From an uncultured Granulosicoccaceae bacterium (GTDB lineage Bacteria > Pseudomonadota > Gammaproteobacteria > Granulosicoccales > Granulosicoccaceae): a stretch of 35,360 bases of DNA. The stretch is taken from the NCBI GenBank assembly GCA_937922945.1, contig CAKZUP010000114.1, positions 1 through 35,360 on the forward strand, in the 5' to 3' direction. Within the stretch, counting starts at the first letter, position 1. Each line of letters opens with the position of its first letter. The notes beneath the pieces were generated by a model that was not told the DNA's origin, did no database searches, and saw only the letters and a program-made list of their open reading frames with translations. Below, piece after piece: positions 27,131-35,360 of this stretch. A program made the position numbers and the translations under genes.

Positions 27131-27394
27131 CCGGTTAGTTCAGCTCAGTCACCCGCGATTCGACCGGGGATACGCCAAAAAATTCCCTACAACACCCTAC
27201 TCGGGGTATCCGCAGAATATGCAAAGTACACACCGAGAACGGCGACTGTGTGTGATCTATCGCTAATAAGTATATGACAGCCACAAATCCTTGCTGTAAT
27301 GAGTTACCAAAGGCACTGCCAACGCGTTTGTTGGCCCGATTCCTGATACTACCAACCATGTTATTCAACATAGCTAATATGGTAACCAGAATCA
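27131..27394. other. divergent intergenic region msrP / DUF4011-like gene
   Basis: No gene is supported in these 264 bases. GGGGATACGC and GGGGTATCCGC sit about 50 bases apart, near msrP. I see no convincing sigma-70 promoter for either flanking gene, nor a ribosome-binding site before the GTG at 27395. Confidence 0.4.
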
Positions 27395-29524
27395 GTGGAA
27401 GTTTTAAGCGCAAATCAGAGCGATTTGAACCGTAGACGCCGCAGTAGCGACCGTCAAAACGCCGATCAACGCGCTCTGTCATGGATCGAACACGAAGGCG
27501 ATATTGCCCTCTATCCCCACTCTCCGCTGGCACTTGCCGACGTTCTGGGTTCGGTTAACGGCTGTTTTGACTTAGTCGCCGATGGTGAAAGTCATGCAGG
27601 CGTTGCCAAGCCTGCATCTGCACAGCAGGTTAACGCAAGCGCCCCGTTGCAGCAACGTCGACAACGAAAAAACCCACGAAGCCGCGCAAATTTACTCACT
27701 CAGCATTCGCAAGAAACCTTGCTAGCACGTTGCAAAAACATTCAAATTGAAAACGCACTGGTTAAACAAGCTGGTGTAAAGCGTCTGTACTTAACGGCCG
27801 GCTTCATTACCTGGCGCGGCAAGAATCCAGAAGATAAAACACAACACCGGGCACCTGTGTTGTTTTATCCGGTAACGCTCGTTAGAAAAGCGCACGACGC
27901 AGACCAGTCGATTAAAAGCCATAGCGCCAATACCGCAGCCAGTGAGGGGGATGACGCAAAAGAATCTTTCGAGTACGAAATTCGGTTGACTGGCGAACAA
28001 CCCGATACCAATAAAGCAATGGTTGAGTGGTTTCGGCAACAAGTTCAGGTGGAATTACCCGAATACAATAATGACATACCACTGCAAGATTACTTTGCGC
28101 AATTGGCACAAGCGCTGAGTTCGGATACCAGTTTTGAATTGCAGTTTGAGATTGCGCTGGGCAACGCCGCGCCACCCTTACCAGCCTCTGACTCATCTGT
28201 TGATCAACTCAACTTGCCAGCCTTACCTGCGCATTTCGATACGTCGCTGGCAATGGCCATAACCGGTAACAAGAATTTACAACAGCTCCACAGCGTGTTG
28301 AACCTGCTGAAAGACTACGGCGATGCAAAATCGGACTCACAAAAACTACCCAGCGCTGCCAATGAAGCCGCTGGCGCTGTGTCGAACTTGCACGAATACT
28401 CTAAAAAGCTCAGCGCCGCAGGACTTGCTGGGGTGGAGTTTCAGCATTTACCGAATTTGCCAGACAACATTTCAGGCTGGGTTGAGAACATTAATAAGGC
28501 CATGCAGTCGAGCATGATAACCAGCGTGCTGAACCTGCCAACGATAAGCGCCAGACACCTGATTCGATTAGCCGGCGTTATCGAGCTTATAGACAAAGCG
28601 CCGTTGAGCATAGAGCAGTTTAAACATGCTGATCTGTGCTTTGCTGCCACACCCGGGCTATTGCAGCGAGCGCGCCATCAGGCCAACTTAATCGAAGATG
28701 AGTTGAGCACACTACAGAATACATTTGTACTCGATAAAGTGCCTGCCAAGAAACAACTGCTCAGTTTAATTGAAGAACTGGGTGGAAGCCTTGACGAAGG
28801 CCCGGATATTATCGATGCAGATTACTTCAATGCACGACGTCAGTTTATGGAATTCAGCATTGAAAAACCAACCAACCTGACGCCTGAACATCGAAGCTTA
28901 CTTGGTAAGCTTGCCAAAGTGCTCAGGTTCAGAGAGTTGTTCGTCAACAACATTGAGTACCGTCTCGCGCTGGGCCCTGGATATCGTGGTTTACGTACCG
29001 ATTGGGAAACCATGGAGTCAACCGTTGCATACGCACAGGAATTTACTGAAGTGCTTGAGTCTGAATCAATAGCGGCTTGTGCCATGGGGCAATGGCAAGA
29101 ATTTCGAGCCGCTTACATCAGTGAACTGGAGGTGTTACAAAACGCCGCTGAGTCACTGCGCAAGCTACTGTGGATTTGCGGCTCCGATTGGCAAACACGA
29201 CAGGTTGGCGAAGTGGTGGAACAATCGAACCAGACGCGCATGATGCTGTTGGCCTGGTCAGAAATTTATGGCGATGTTGCCCAGGCCAGTCGTAAAACAC
29301 CGGCCAACGTGTTGGCTCAATTCTCTGGCAAATCGCAAGAAGATGTATTAACCGAAATTCATGTTGGTGAAACACAAGCCACTATTGATGAACACATGAG
29401 TGGGCATGGTGCTACGCAAGATTCAGTAGTAGAAACTATTGAATGGTTGCGACAGGCAAGCGAGACCGCGAGTGAAATGCAGCTGGAAATTAATGCCATT
29501 GTTGAGCATCTACAGATCGCTTAA
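27395..29524 (+). CDS. DUF4011-like protein without helicase motifs
   Basis: A 709-residue, probably cytosolic protein that I recognise only in part. Residues 128-165 (LYLTAGFITW, RAPVLFYPVTLVRK) resemble the N-terminal DUF4011 region of large SF1 helicases, followed by LPEYNNDIPLQDYF, also like that family. Residues 526-550 (GPGYRGLRTDWETM) recall the tdw-type segment those helicases carry between motor lobes. Between them, where Walker A would be expected, no GxxGxGKS/T is present, nor any DExx box or C-terminal nuclease. The N-terminal 100 residues are Arg/Gln-rich. The start is uncertain: GTG at 27395 without a clear ribosome-binding site, and no ATG follows for 200 codons. It is solitary, and its stop begins a 16-bp repeat array. 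Confidence 0.7.
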   Translation: MEVLSANQSDLNRRRRSSDRQNADQRALSWIEHEGDIALYPHSPLALADVLGSVNGCFDLVADGESHAGVAKPASAQQVNASAPLQQRRQRKNPRSRANLLTQHSQETLLARCKNIQIENALVKQAGVKRLYLTAGFITWRGKNPEDKTQHRAPVLFYPVTLVRKAHDADQSIKSHSANTAASEGDDAKESFEYEIRLTGEQPDTNKAMVEWFRQQVQVELPEYNNDIPLQDYFAQLAQALSSDTSFELQFEIALGNAAPPLPASDSSVDQLNLPALPAHFDTSLAMAITGNKNLQQLHSVLNLLKDYGDAKSDSQKLPSAANEAAGAVSNLHEYSKKLSAAGLAGVEFQHLPNLPDNISGWVENINKAMQSSMITSVLNLPTISARHLIRLAGVIELIDKAPLSIEQFKHADLCFAATPGLLQRARHQANLIEDELSTLQNTFVLDKVPAKKQLLSLIEELGGSLDEGPDIIDADYFNARRQFMEFSIEKPTNLTPEHRSLLGKLAKVLRFRELFVNNIEYRLALGPGYRGLRTDWETMESTVAYAQEFTEVLESESIAACAMGQWQEFRAAYISELEVLQNAAESLRKLLWICGSDWQTRQVGEVVEQSNQTRMMLLAWSEIYGDVAQASRKTPANVLAQFSGKSQEDVLTEIHVGETQATIDEHMSGHGATQDSVVETIEWLRQASETASEMQLEINAIVEHLQIA

Positions 29525-29602
29525 TGCACAACTGGCTCAATGCGTGTCTGGCTTAATGCAAGGCGAGTTTAATCCACAGTTAGCTTAAAATTCGCGGTTA
29601 GC
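29521..29602 (+). repeat. 16-bp tandem repeat starting at the stop of the DUF4011-like gene
   Basis: Units lie at 29521-29536, 29537-29552, 29553-29568, 29569-29584 and 29585-29602; the first four are exactly 16 bp, the last 18. The consensus is TTAATGCACAACTGGC. The first unit contains the TAA stop (29522-29524). Read in phase with the smc array it matches AGC-GGC-TTARTG closely (ACTGGCTTAATG). It lies between two convergent genes, the other being purL. Confidence 0.92.
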
Positions 29603-29615
29603 TTTCGTGAAGGGG

Positions 29616-32600
29616 TTAACCTACCCAAACTCGCGCGTTCTCAAACATTCTTAACCAAGGACCGTTCTCACCCCACTCAGGTGGGTGCCATGAGTTCGTG
29701 ACGGTTCGAAATACCCGCTCAGGGTGAGGCATCATAATCGTTGCTCTGCCATCATCACTGCACAAGCCTGTTATGCCGTGCGGTGAACCATTTGGATTCA
29801 ACGGATACTGTTCGGTGAGCTTGCCATGGTTATCAACATAACCCATGGTAATGCAGGCTTTGTCTATCTGCTCGGCTGCGGCGAAATTGGCTCGCCCTTC
29901 TCCATGCGCCACGGCAATGGGTAAACGAGAGCCTGCCATATCAACGAAAAATAACGATGGCGATTCATACACTTCTACCGTTGCCACACGCGCCTCGTAT
30001 TGCTCACTCGCGTTGCGCAAAAACTCCGGCCAATGGGCGGCTCCTGGAATAAGATCGCGCAAATGCGACATCATTTGACAGCCATTGCACACACCCAGAC
30101 TAAAACTATCGCTACGATGATAGAACTGCTGAAATTCATCGCGTAGTTTTTCAGTGAACAAAATCGACTTAGCCCAACCACCGCCGGCACCTAGCACATC
30201 ACCGTAGGAAAAACCGCCACAGGCAACCAGACCTTTAACATCATTCAAGTTAACGCGGCCAGCGTGTAAATCAGACATGTGTACATCGATACACTCGAAG
30301 CCTGCCGTATCGAAGGCTGCTGCCATTTCAAAATGAGAGTTAACGCCTTGCTCACGTAATATGGCGACGGTCGGTTTAGTTAATGCAAGAGCGGGCGCCA
30401 CTAACGATGCGTTTGGATCAAAGCTTAATGTGGGTGTTATACCTGGGTCGTCAACCTTAGCAACTAACGCCAGCTCCTGCTCTGCACACTCGGGGTTATC
30501 GCGTCGCTTTTGCATGTGGTAACTGGTTTGCCACCACTGCACGCGAAGCTCGGCAACCGGCTGTGAATACACCAGTTCATCACCGCGCCAAATTTCTAAA
30601 TCTGGTGTATCGCTAAGCCGTGCAATGGGGTGAATGCAATCACCCAGGCCCGCCATTTCAAACACCGCCATCACGTTCGCGTAAGCCGACTCTCTAATTT
30701 GGATTACCGCACCAAGCTCTTCGTTGAACAGGCTGGCAATGGTATCGCTGGGCAAACTCTGGATTTGTGTACGCACACCTACGTTGCCTGCAAACGCCAT
30801 TTCGGCAAGCGTAAAGAACAAACCGCCATCGGAACGGTCGTGATAGGCCAATAGCTGGTTGTTCTCGATAAGCGACTGCAGTGAACTGAACAAGCCGCTT
30901 AACAGTTCAGGCGAATCAACATCGGGGGTTGCGTCACCGGTTTCATTAAACACTTGCGCAAGACACGACCCACCCAAACGGTTCTGCCCTACGCCTAAGT
31001 CGATAAGCAGTAGTTCGGTATCGCCACAATCGGTTCGAAGCTGCGGTGTAACCGTTTTGCGCACATCTTGCACGGGTGCGAAAGCGGTCACCACCAAAGA
31101 CATCGGTGAGGTGACACTCTTGGATTTGTTTTCATCTTGCCACACGGTTTTCATGGATAAGGAGTCTTTACCAACCGGAATAGCAATACCCAACTGTGGC
31201 GCCAACTCTAATCCAACGGCTTTAACCGCATCGTACAACCCAGCATACTCACCTTCGTGCCCCGCAGCCGCCATCCAGTTGGCCGATAGCTTAATGTTGT
31301 TTATTTGTCCGATATTGGTCGCGGCAATATTGGTGATGGCCTCACCCACAGCAAGCCTTGCTGACGCCGCCGGGTTTAACAGCGCAACCGGTGTCCGTTC
31401 ACCCATTGCCATCGATTCACCGCTATAGCCACGATAATCAGCGACCGTGACCGCAACATCGGAAACCGGGATTTGCCAAGGGCCGACCATCTGGTCTCTA
31501 ACCACCTGGCCAGTGACGCTTCTGTCGCCAATGGTAATAAGGAAGTTTTTACAGGCAATAGTTGGCAGCTGCAATAGGCGTTCGGCCGCAGCTTCTATGG
31601 CAATATCGCTGGTATTGAAAGTTGAGCTGGCAAATGCACGGCGTTGCGTATTGATGGTTAATTTAGGCGGCTTGCCAAGCAGCACATCCATTGGCATATC
31701 GACAGGGTGATCACCCAATAAGTGATCATCCACTTTCAAGATAGGCGCATCGGTTGCTTCGCCTACAACGGCAACCAAACACCGTTCACGCTCACACAGC
31801 GCCTGAAATTCATCCAGCTGAGCACGGTCGATTGCCAACACATAGCGCTCTTGCGCCTCATTACTCCAGATGGCTTTCGGAGACATGCCTGGTTCATCGT
31901 TGGGTATGGCGCGTAAATCAAAATGGCCACCACGGCCAGCATCGTTAACCAGCTCCGGCAACGCGTTGGAAAGCCCACCTGCACCCACATCGTGCATAGA
32001 AAGAATCGGGCTCTTGTTGCCCAAGGCAATACACCGGTCGATCACTTCCTGACATCGACGTTGCATTTCAGGGTTACCACGTTGCACCGACGCAAAATCA
32101 AGTTCCGCTTCACTTGCTCCACTGGCAACGGACGATGCAGCACCACCACCCAGTCCGATTAACATCGCTGGCCCGCCGATAACAACAATAGCGGCTCCTG
32201 CTGGCACGGGTTTCTTTTCGATATTGAGTTCGCGAATATTGCCTAGCCCGCCGGCAAGCATGATGGGCTTGTGATAACCGCGCACTTCTTCCACACCGTT
32301 AAAGCTTACGCTTTGACAATAAGTGCGGAAGTACCCACCAAGATTAGGACGACCAAATTCGTTATTAAACGCCGCTGCACCAATGGGCCCCTCGAGCATG
32401 ATGTCCAGCGCGCTGGCTATGCGCTCGGGTTTACCAATGCGCTTCTCCCACGATTGCGTCCAGCCGGGAATTTCAAGATTGGATACGCTAAAACCACACA
32501 CACCAGCCTTAGGTTTCGAACCGTTGCCGGTTGCACCCTCGTCACGAATTTCTCCGCCTGAACCGGTTGCGGCTCCCGGAAAAGGTGATATGGCCGTGGG

Positions 32601-33494
32601 ATGATTGTGGGTTTCAACTTTAATTTGTATATGGGTTGGCTCATGCCAGATTTGATAAAACTGTTCATTATCGGGTAACCAGCGATCGGCCACGTAGCCT
32701 TGAATAACGGCGGCGTTATCGTGATAGGCAGACAAAACCCCATCGGGTGATACGGTTTGCGTGTGTCGAATCATGCCGAACAGGGTTTGGTCCTGGGCTT
32801 CGCCGTCGATAGTCCAGCTGGCATTGAATATTTTGTGCCGACAGTGTTCAGAGTTGGCTTGCGCGAACATCATGAGTTCGGCATCGGACGGGTTACGATT
32901 GAGCTTCTTGAAGTTATCCGCCAGATAATCAATTTCATCGTCTGATAAGGCCAGCCCCAAGGCTTCATTTGCATCATGAAGCGCTGCTTTCCCACCTTGC
33001 AATAGATCGATGCGGGACAAACGCTCAGGCTGCTGATGCTGAAACAGTGCAATTTCTTCAGGTTGCTCGAACCCGATGGACTCGGTCATTCTGTCGTGCA
33101 GAATGGAGAATAAACCGGGATGCTGAAGCTGCTCATTGCTGAGGCCTTCAAAGCCATATTCAATGGCACGCTCAACGCGCGAAATAGCGGTTAAGCCGCA
33201 ATTGCGCAAAATATCAGTGGCCTTCGAAGACCAGGGTGAGATGGTGCCAACGCGAGGCGACACCCAAATACTGTGTTGGTAGGCTTGCGCCTGCGTATTC
33301 TCAGCATCCAGCAACGAGCACAGCTGCTCACGTTGTTTTTTTGTCGGGTCACCGTCGGTATCCAGAAAATATTGGTAGCGGCTGAATATCGCCAACTCGT
33401 TTGCGTTGAGATTCGGAAATATCTCTCGAATCTGCTCTATCAGGCGTTGCTGACGAAAATCCGATTGCGCTGAAGCGCCTGTGAGGCAAAGCAT
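29616..33494 (-). CDS. purL: phosphoribosylformylglycinamidine synthase, large single-chain form
   Basis: Converts FGAR to FGAM in purine synthesis, using glutamine and ATP. The 1292-residue protein has the complete large PurL layout. An N-terminal domain leads to two FGAM-synthase repeats (with [22 protein letters not shown] and the second-half SLSMKTVW). The C-terminal glutaminase has the nucleophile cysteine in [24 protein letters not shown] and PHPERVFR. The ATG at 33494 has AAGAGACACTGG upstream. TATCAT lies about 55 bases upstream of the start as a possible -10. It converges on the DUF4011-like gene and stands alone. Confidence 0.98.
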   Translation of the reverse strand: MLCLTGASAQSDFRQQRLIEQIREIFPNLNANELAIFSRYQYFLDTDGDPTKKQREQLCSLLDAENTQAQAYQHSIWVSPRVGTISPWSSKATDILRNCGLTAISRVERAIEYGFEGLSNEQLQHPGLFSILHDRMTESIGFEQPEEIALFQHQQPERLSRIDLLQGGKAALHDANEALGLALSDDEIDYLADNFKKLNRNPSDAELMMFAQANSEHCRHKIFNASWTIDGEAQDQTLFGMIRHTQTVSPDGVLSAYHDNAAVIQGYVADRWLPDNEQFYQIWHEPTHIQIKVETHNHPTAISPFPGAATGSGGEIRDEGATGNGSKPKAGVCGFSVSNLEIPGWTQSWEKRIGKPERIASALDIMLEGPIGAAAFNNEFGRPNLGGYFRTYCQSVSFNGVEEVRGYHKPIMLAGGLGNIRELNIEKKPVPAGAAIVVIGGPAMLIGLGGGAASSVASGASEAELDFASVQRGNPEMQRRCQEVIDRCIALGNKSPILSMHDVGAGGLSNALPELVNDAGRGGHFDLRAIPNDEPGMSPKAIWSNEAQERYVLAIDRAQLDEFQALCERERCLVAVVGEATDAPILKVDDHLLGDHPVDMPMDVLLGKPPKLTINTQRRAFASSTFNTSDIAIEAAAERLLQLPTIACKNFLITIGDRSVTGQVVRDQMVGPWQIPVSDVAVTVADYRGYSGESMAMGERTPVALLNPAASARLAVGEAITNIAATNIGQINNIKLSANWMAAAGHEGEYAGLYDAVKAVGLELAPQLGIAIPVGKDSLSMKTVWQDENKSKSVTSPMSLVVTAFAPVQDVRKTVTPQLRTDCGDTELLLIDLGVGQNRLGGSCLAQVFNETGDATPDVDSPELLSGLFSSLQSLIENNQLLAYHDRSDGGLFFTLAEMAFAGNVGVRTQIQSLPSDTIASLFNEELGAVIQIRESAYANVMAVFEMAGLGDCIHPIARLSDTPDLEIWRGDELVYSQPVAELRVQWWQTSYHMQKRRDNPECAEQELALVAKVDDPGITPTLSFDPNASLVAPALALTKPTVAILREQGVNSHFEMAAAFDTAGFECIDVHMSDLHAGRVNLNDVKGLVACGGFSYGDVLGAGGGWAKSILFTEKLRDEFQQFYHRSDSFSLGVCNGCQMMSHLRDLIPGAAHWPEFLRNASEQYEARVATVEVYESPSLFFVDMAGSRLPIAVAHGEGRANFAAAEQIDKACITMGYVDNHGKLTEQYPLNPNGSPHGITGLCSDDGRATIMMPHPERVFRTVTNSWHPPEWGENGPWLRMFENARVWVG

Positions 33495-33571
33495 CCAGTG
33501 TCTCTTAAGGTATGGGCGGTGCGGAGAACGTGTTGAATGCTAATGATACTGGATTACTCATGCGGTGAGCC

Positions 33572-33602
33572 AAAAAAAAGCCACCACTTATGAAGTGGTG
33601 GC
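33572..33602 (-). terminator. rho-independent terminator of the DUF481 gene
   Basis: GCCACCACTT (33580-33589) and AAGTGGTGGC (33593-33602) form a 10-bp perfect stem with a three-base loop. On the minus strand eight T's follow (33579-33572). This is the clearest terminator in the window and ends the DUF481 transcript about 90 bases after its stop, ahead of purL. Confidence 0.92.
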
Positions 33603-33622
33603 CTCTTGGCTTTACACGCTAG

Positions 33623-33670
33623 CGAGTAAAGCTACTCGTACATCACTGATTGATATTGATCAAATATCAA
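33623..33670. other. two small inverted repeats after the DUF481 gene
   Basis: CGAGTA (33623-33628) pairs with TACTCG (33633-33638), and TTGATAT (33650-33656) with ATATCAA (33664-33670). Both lie in the 3' untranslated region of the DUF481 gene, upstream of its terminator. They could stabilise the mRNA; no other role can be inferred. Confidence 0.45.
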
Positions 33671-33689
33671 CCAACATAGCATTGACTAC

Positions 33690-34532
33690 TTAAATGTCAA
33701 CGACTAGGTTAACCGTAGTAACGTTGTCGCTCTTCGATGGAGAATCGAGCGTTGGGTTGGTAATATCGGTGTTTCCACGAGTCTGGTGGCTCAACTTAAC
33801 CGCCATTCTTTCAGACAATTTGAACGCCAGACCAAGACCGATTTCGGTGTAAGTGTTGTCGCTACCCAGGTCTGCACGGAAATCAGCGTTGAAAGTAATG
33901 TTGTCATTAATGCGGTTTAAATAGTTTGCACCAAAATAAGCCACACCACCACTTACGTCATCACCAATAACAACAGTTGTGGTTTTGTTACCGATACCCG
34001 CTTCTGCGGATAAAAAGCCTGACTCGTTAGAGAAAAACTTATGGCCCACACCCACTAACTGACGAGAAGCCAGATCGATGTTCGCAGGCTTGTCTTTTTC
34101 ATAATCGATGATGCCGAAAAAGTACGTGCGAGGACGCCAGTAGAAACGTGGCTGATAACCAACTGCCAAACGATCAGAGTTACCGCTTTTTACGGGTACC
34201 AGAACCTGAACCGGCTCACCGTCAATCAATTGTGTTACTGGCTCACCATTTTCGTCTTCTTTCTCAACCAACGTGGTTGAATCACCCTTGAAATAAGAAC
34301 CGAACAGTAAGTGCTCCCACTTACCAACGGTTTTTCCAAGACGAATGCTCGCGTTTACGTTGCTTGCTTCTGTGTTACCAGTAATGCTAGTCGCACCCAG
34401 TGATGCAGTTCCGCTCCAACCCTGAATTAAAGCATCGACACTCCCTGAGTCTTGAGCTTGAACAGAAGTTACAGCGAGAGCACTTAAGAACACTGAAGCG
34501 CAAATTTGCTTTTTAGAGATCATGCGTTTCAT
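33690..34532 (-). CDS. DUF481 family outer-membrane beta-barrel protein
   Basis: A predicted secreted or outer-membrane barrel of unknown role. I set the start at the ATG at 34532 (281 residues), giving a signal peptide KKQICASVFLSALAVTSVQA followed by QD. The family signature GTASLGATSITGNTEASN appears at the start of the mature protein. Alternating aromatic and polar strands follow (YQPRFYWRPRTYFFGIIDYE, GGVAYFGANYLNRI), ending in VTTVNLVVDI as a barrel's last strand. An upstream in-frame extension to 34640 lacks a signal peptide. An 8-T terminator follows. It is not next to a known operon partner; ssrA diverges. Confidence 0.88.
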   Translation of the reverse strand: MKRMISKKQICASVFLSALAVTSVQAQDSGSVDALIQGWSGTASLGATSITGNTEASNVNASIRLGKTVGKWEHLLFGSYFKGDSTTLVEKEDENGEPVTQLIDGEPVQVLVPVKSGNSDRLAVGYQPRFYWRPRTYFFGIIDYEKDKPANIDLASRQLVGVGHKFFSNESGFLSAEAGIGNKTTTVVIGDDVSGGVAYFGANYLNRINDNITFNADFRADLGSDNTYTEIGLGLAFKLSERMAVKLSHQTRGNTDITNPTLDSPSKSDNVTTVNLVVDI

Positions 34533-34569
34533 ATTTGATTTGGATCCATGTTTGTTAGAACGAGGTTGA

Positions 34570-34598
34570 AGTATATATAGTCGGATGATTTGTGAAGC
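34570..34598 (-). promoter_or_regulatory. candidate promoter for the DUF481 gene
   Basis: On the minus strand TATACT (34575-34570) is a good -10 about 38 bases upstream of the start codon. The -35 at 17 bases' spacing is GCTTCA, a weak match. A small hairpin overlaps its upstream edge. Confidence 0.35.
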
Positions 34599-34957
34599 CT
34601 GTTTTTCAGGCTGGCACAATGTATAACAATCGCCTGACAATAATATGACTTTTTGGTTATTTCGATTTGCGAATATTTACAGGTTACATACGCATTGAAC
34701 CGGTTGTGTACGGATAAGGTTTATGCATCGGTAGTGGTGTGTATAGTCGATAAAGCTTGCACAAGCTATGTAATATTTACCAAAGTGGATTTGGTTTACT
34801 CGCTGACTAAACGAATTTGCTGCGAATAAGATTGCACACTATTGGAGACAGAACATTACCAAGAAAGTTGCACTAGTAAATCACTTTTAATTGGCTCTGT
34901 GTTGGTGTGTGTATGTGCTGGTGCGTTCATAGGTGGGCTGGGATCCATGAATCAAGG

Positions 34958-34985
34958 TTGACACACAGCCAGCTATTGATACTTT
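34958..34985 (+). promoter_or_regulatory. orphan sigma-70-like promoter
   Basis: TTGACA (34958-34963), a perfect -35, and TACTTT (34980-34985) are 16 bases apart on the plus strand. The next gene on this strand is ssrA, more than 130 bases on, which has a nearer promoter. It may be a second ssrA promoter or drive a short RNA. Confidence 0.4.
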
Positions 34986-35067
34986 TGCGTATAAGCATTT
35001 GTTCCGAATCACCCACAGAGTCCCACAGCCCCTTGAAGGCCTGATTCACAGTTGCTCCGACCAACCA

Positions 35068-35096
35068 TTGATATTTAGCGCAATCGGCCGCATACT
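35068..35096 (+). promoter_or_regulatory. ssrA promoter
   Basis: TTGATA (35068-35073) and CATACT (35091-35096) with exactly 17 bases between them, ending 21 bases before the tmRNA 5' end. The sequence and distance fit a constitutive sigma-70 promoter giving a short 5' precursor. Confidence 0.75.
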
Positions 35097-35117
35097 AGTG
35101 TCTAGGTAAGCTTTTCC

Positions 35118-35360
35118 GGGGGAGACATGGTTTCGACGGGAGTGGCGAACCCTGAGGTGCATGCCGAGGCTCAGATTACCTCGTAAATCCAGCTGAAAAC
35201 TTATAGTTGCCAACGATGACAACTACGCACTGGCTGCATAATTAGACTTTAAACCTCTAGTTGTGTAGACCTACCCCGATTCCGGATCTGCCTGTGGGTT
35301 TGGACGGGGGCAACAGACGCAGGATCGCCGGAAGGGTCGCACTTACACCGGAAGGCTAAA
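35118..35360 (+). ncRNA. ssrA: tmRNA, 5' part (runs off the window)
   Basis: Rescues stalled ribosomes and tags the nascent protein for degradation. The 5' end GGGGGAGACATGGTTTCGAC and then GGTGCATGCCGAGG are the diagnostic tRNA-like and helix-2 sequences. The tag reading frame begins at GCC 35209 and encodes ANDDNYALAA, then TAA (35239-35241). This is E. coli ANDENYALAA with Glu to Asp. Downstream are the pseudoknot sequences. The 3' tRNA-like half and CCA end lie beyond position 35360. The exact 5' nucleotide (35118 or 35119) cannot be fixed without the pairing 3' end. Confidence 0.96.
35209..35241 (+). other. tmRNA tag-peptide reading frame
   Basis: Resume codon GCC, then codons for N-D-D-N-Y-A-L-A-A and TAA. 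The LAA end is the ClpXP/ClpAP recognition signal, and the preceding AND-N-Y fits SspB recognition. The TATAGTTGCC context before the resume codon matches the E. coli TAGTCGCA region. Confidence 0.93.

Larger units (their letters stand above)
34533..35117. other. 585-base region between the DUF481 gene and ssrA
   Basis: No protein gene of convincing length is present. It contains the candidate DUF481 promoter (34570-34598) and a small GCCTG-TTTTT-CAGGC hairpin (34597-34611). A consensus TTGACA element (34958-34963) and the ssrA promoter (35068-35096) lie further right. Long tracts such as 34640-34900 are A/T-rich with GTGT-rich stretches and could hold a small RNA. Confidence 0.5.

Noticed and set aside
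34533..34640. N-terminal extension of the DUF481 protein
   Set aside because: Lacks a signal peptide and covers the promoter region; the ATG at 34532 gives a normal signal sequence.
34541..34960. Two GGATCCATG stretches as a repeat
   Set aside because: Similarity covers only about nine bases and one copy lies upstream of an unrelated region; likely chance.

Overview
The window reads as a chromosomal housekeeping segment of a gammaproteobacterium with roughly balanced base composition. The gene neighbourhoods (fabD-fabG-acpP-fabF-mltG-tmk-holB-pilZ, cysZ/smc-zipA-ligA, ndk-rlmN-pilF-yfgM-bamB-der, msrP-msrQ) are typical of that class. I see no transposase, integrase, phage gene, CRISPR array or tRNA. 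I cannot name the genus from sequence alone.

Layout. Positions 1-14367 are all on the minus strand, in transcription order: smc, zipA, ligA, dapB, fabD, fabG, acpP, fabF, mltG, tmk, holB and the first codons of pilZ. This combines chromosome organisation, division, DNA ligation, lysine/peptidoglycan precursor synthesis, fatty-acid elongation, glycan-strand termination, dTTP supply and the clamp loader. A divergent promoter region separates smc from a plus-strand pair, cysZ and an M23 peptidase (14469-16105). Next come minus-strand genes: an orphan OmpR-type regulator with a degenerate receiver, der, bamB, yfgM, pilF, rlmN, ndk, an HslV/proteasome-like Ntn hydrolase with a TTG start, and nrdR. 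Plus-strand mdh follows, then msrQ and msrP (minus), then a solitary plus-strand gene resembling the non-catalytic parts of DUF4011-type helicases (27395-29524). The window closes with purL and a DUF481 outer-membrane-type protein (both minus) and the 5' part of ssrA (tmRNA, plus).

Most striking feature. Many intergenic gaps carry short-period (13-17 bp) degenerate tandem repeats. Five arrays (after fabF, ligA, smc, pilF and the DUF4011-like gene) share a core close to AGC-NNN-TTARTG when read in the direction of the upstream gene. The core contains an overlapping stop (TAR) and start-like (RTG) triplet, and two arrays begin at or within the stop codon of the gene before them. Two of the five arrays lie where conserved neighbours are missing: rodZ-ispG-hisS between pilF and yfgM, and pabC between fabF and mltG. 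Other gaps carry repeats without the core.

The second item of interest is the 709-residue DUF4011-like protein. It appears to keep the accessory regions of a large helicase family, some of whose members act in phage defence, but has no Walker A or helicase motifs. All function calls rest on recognised motifs and gene order; no database search was run.
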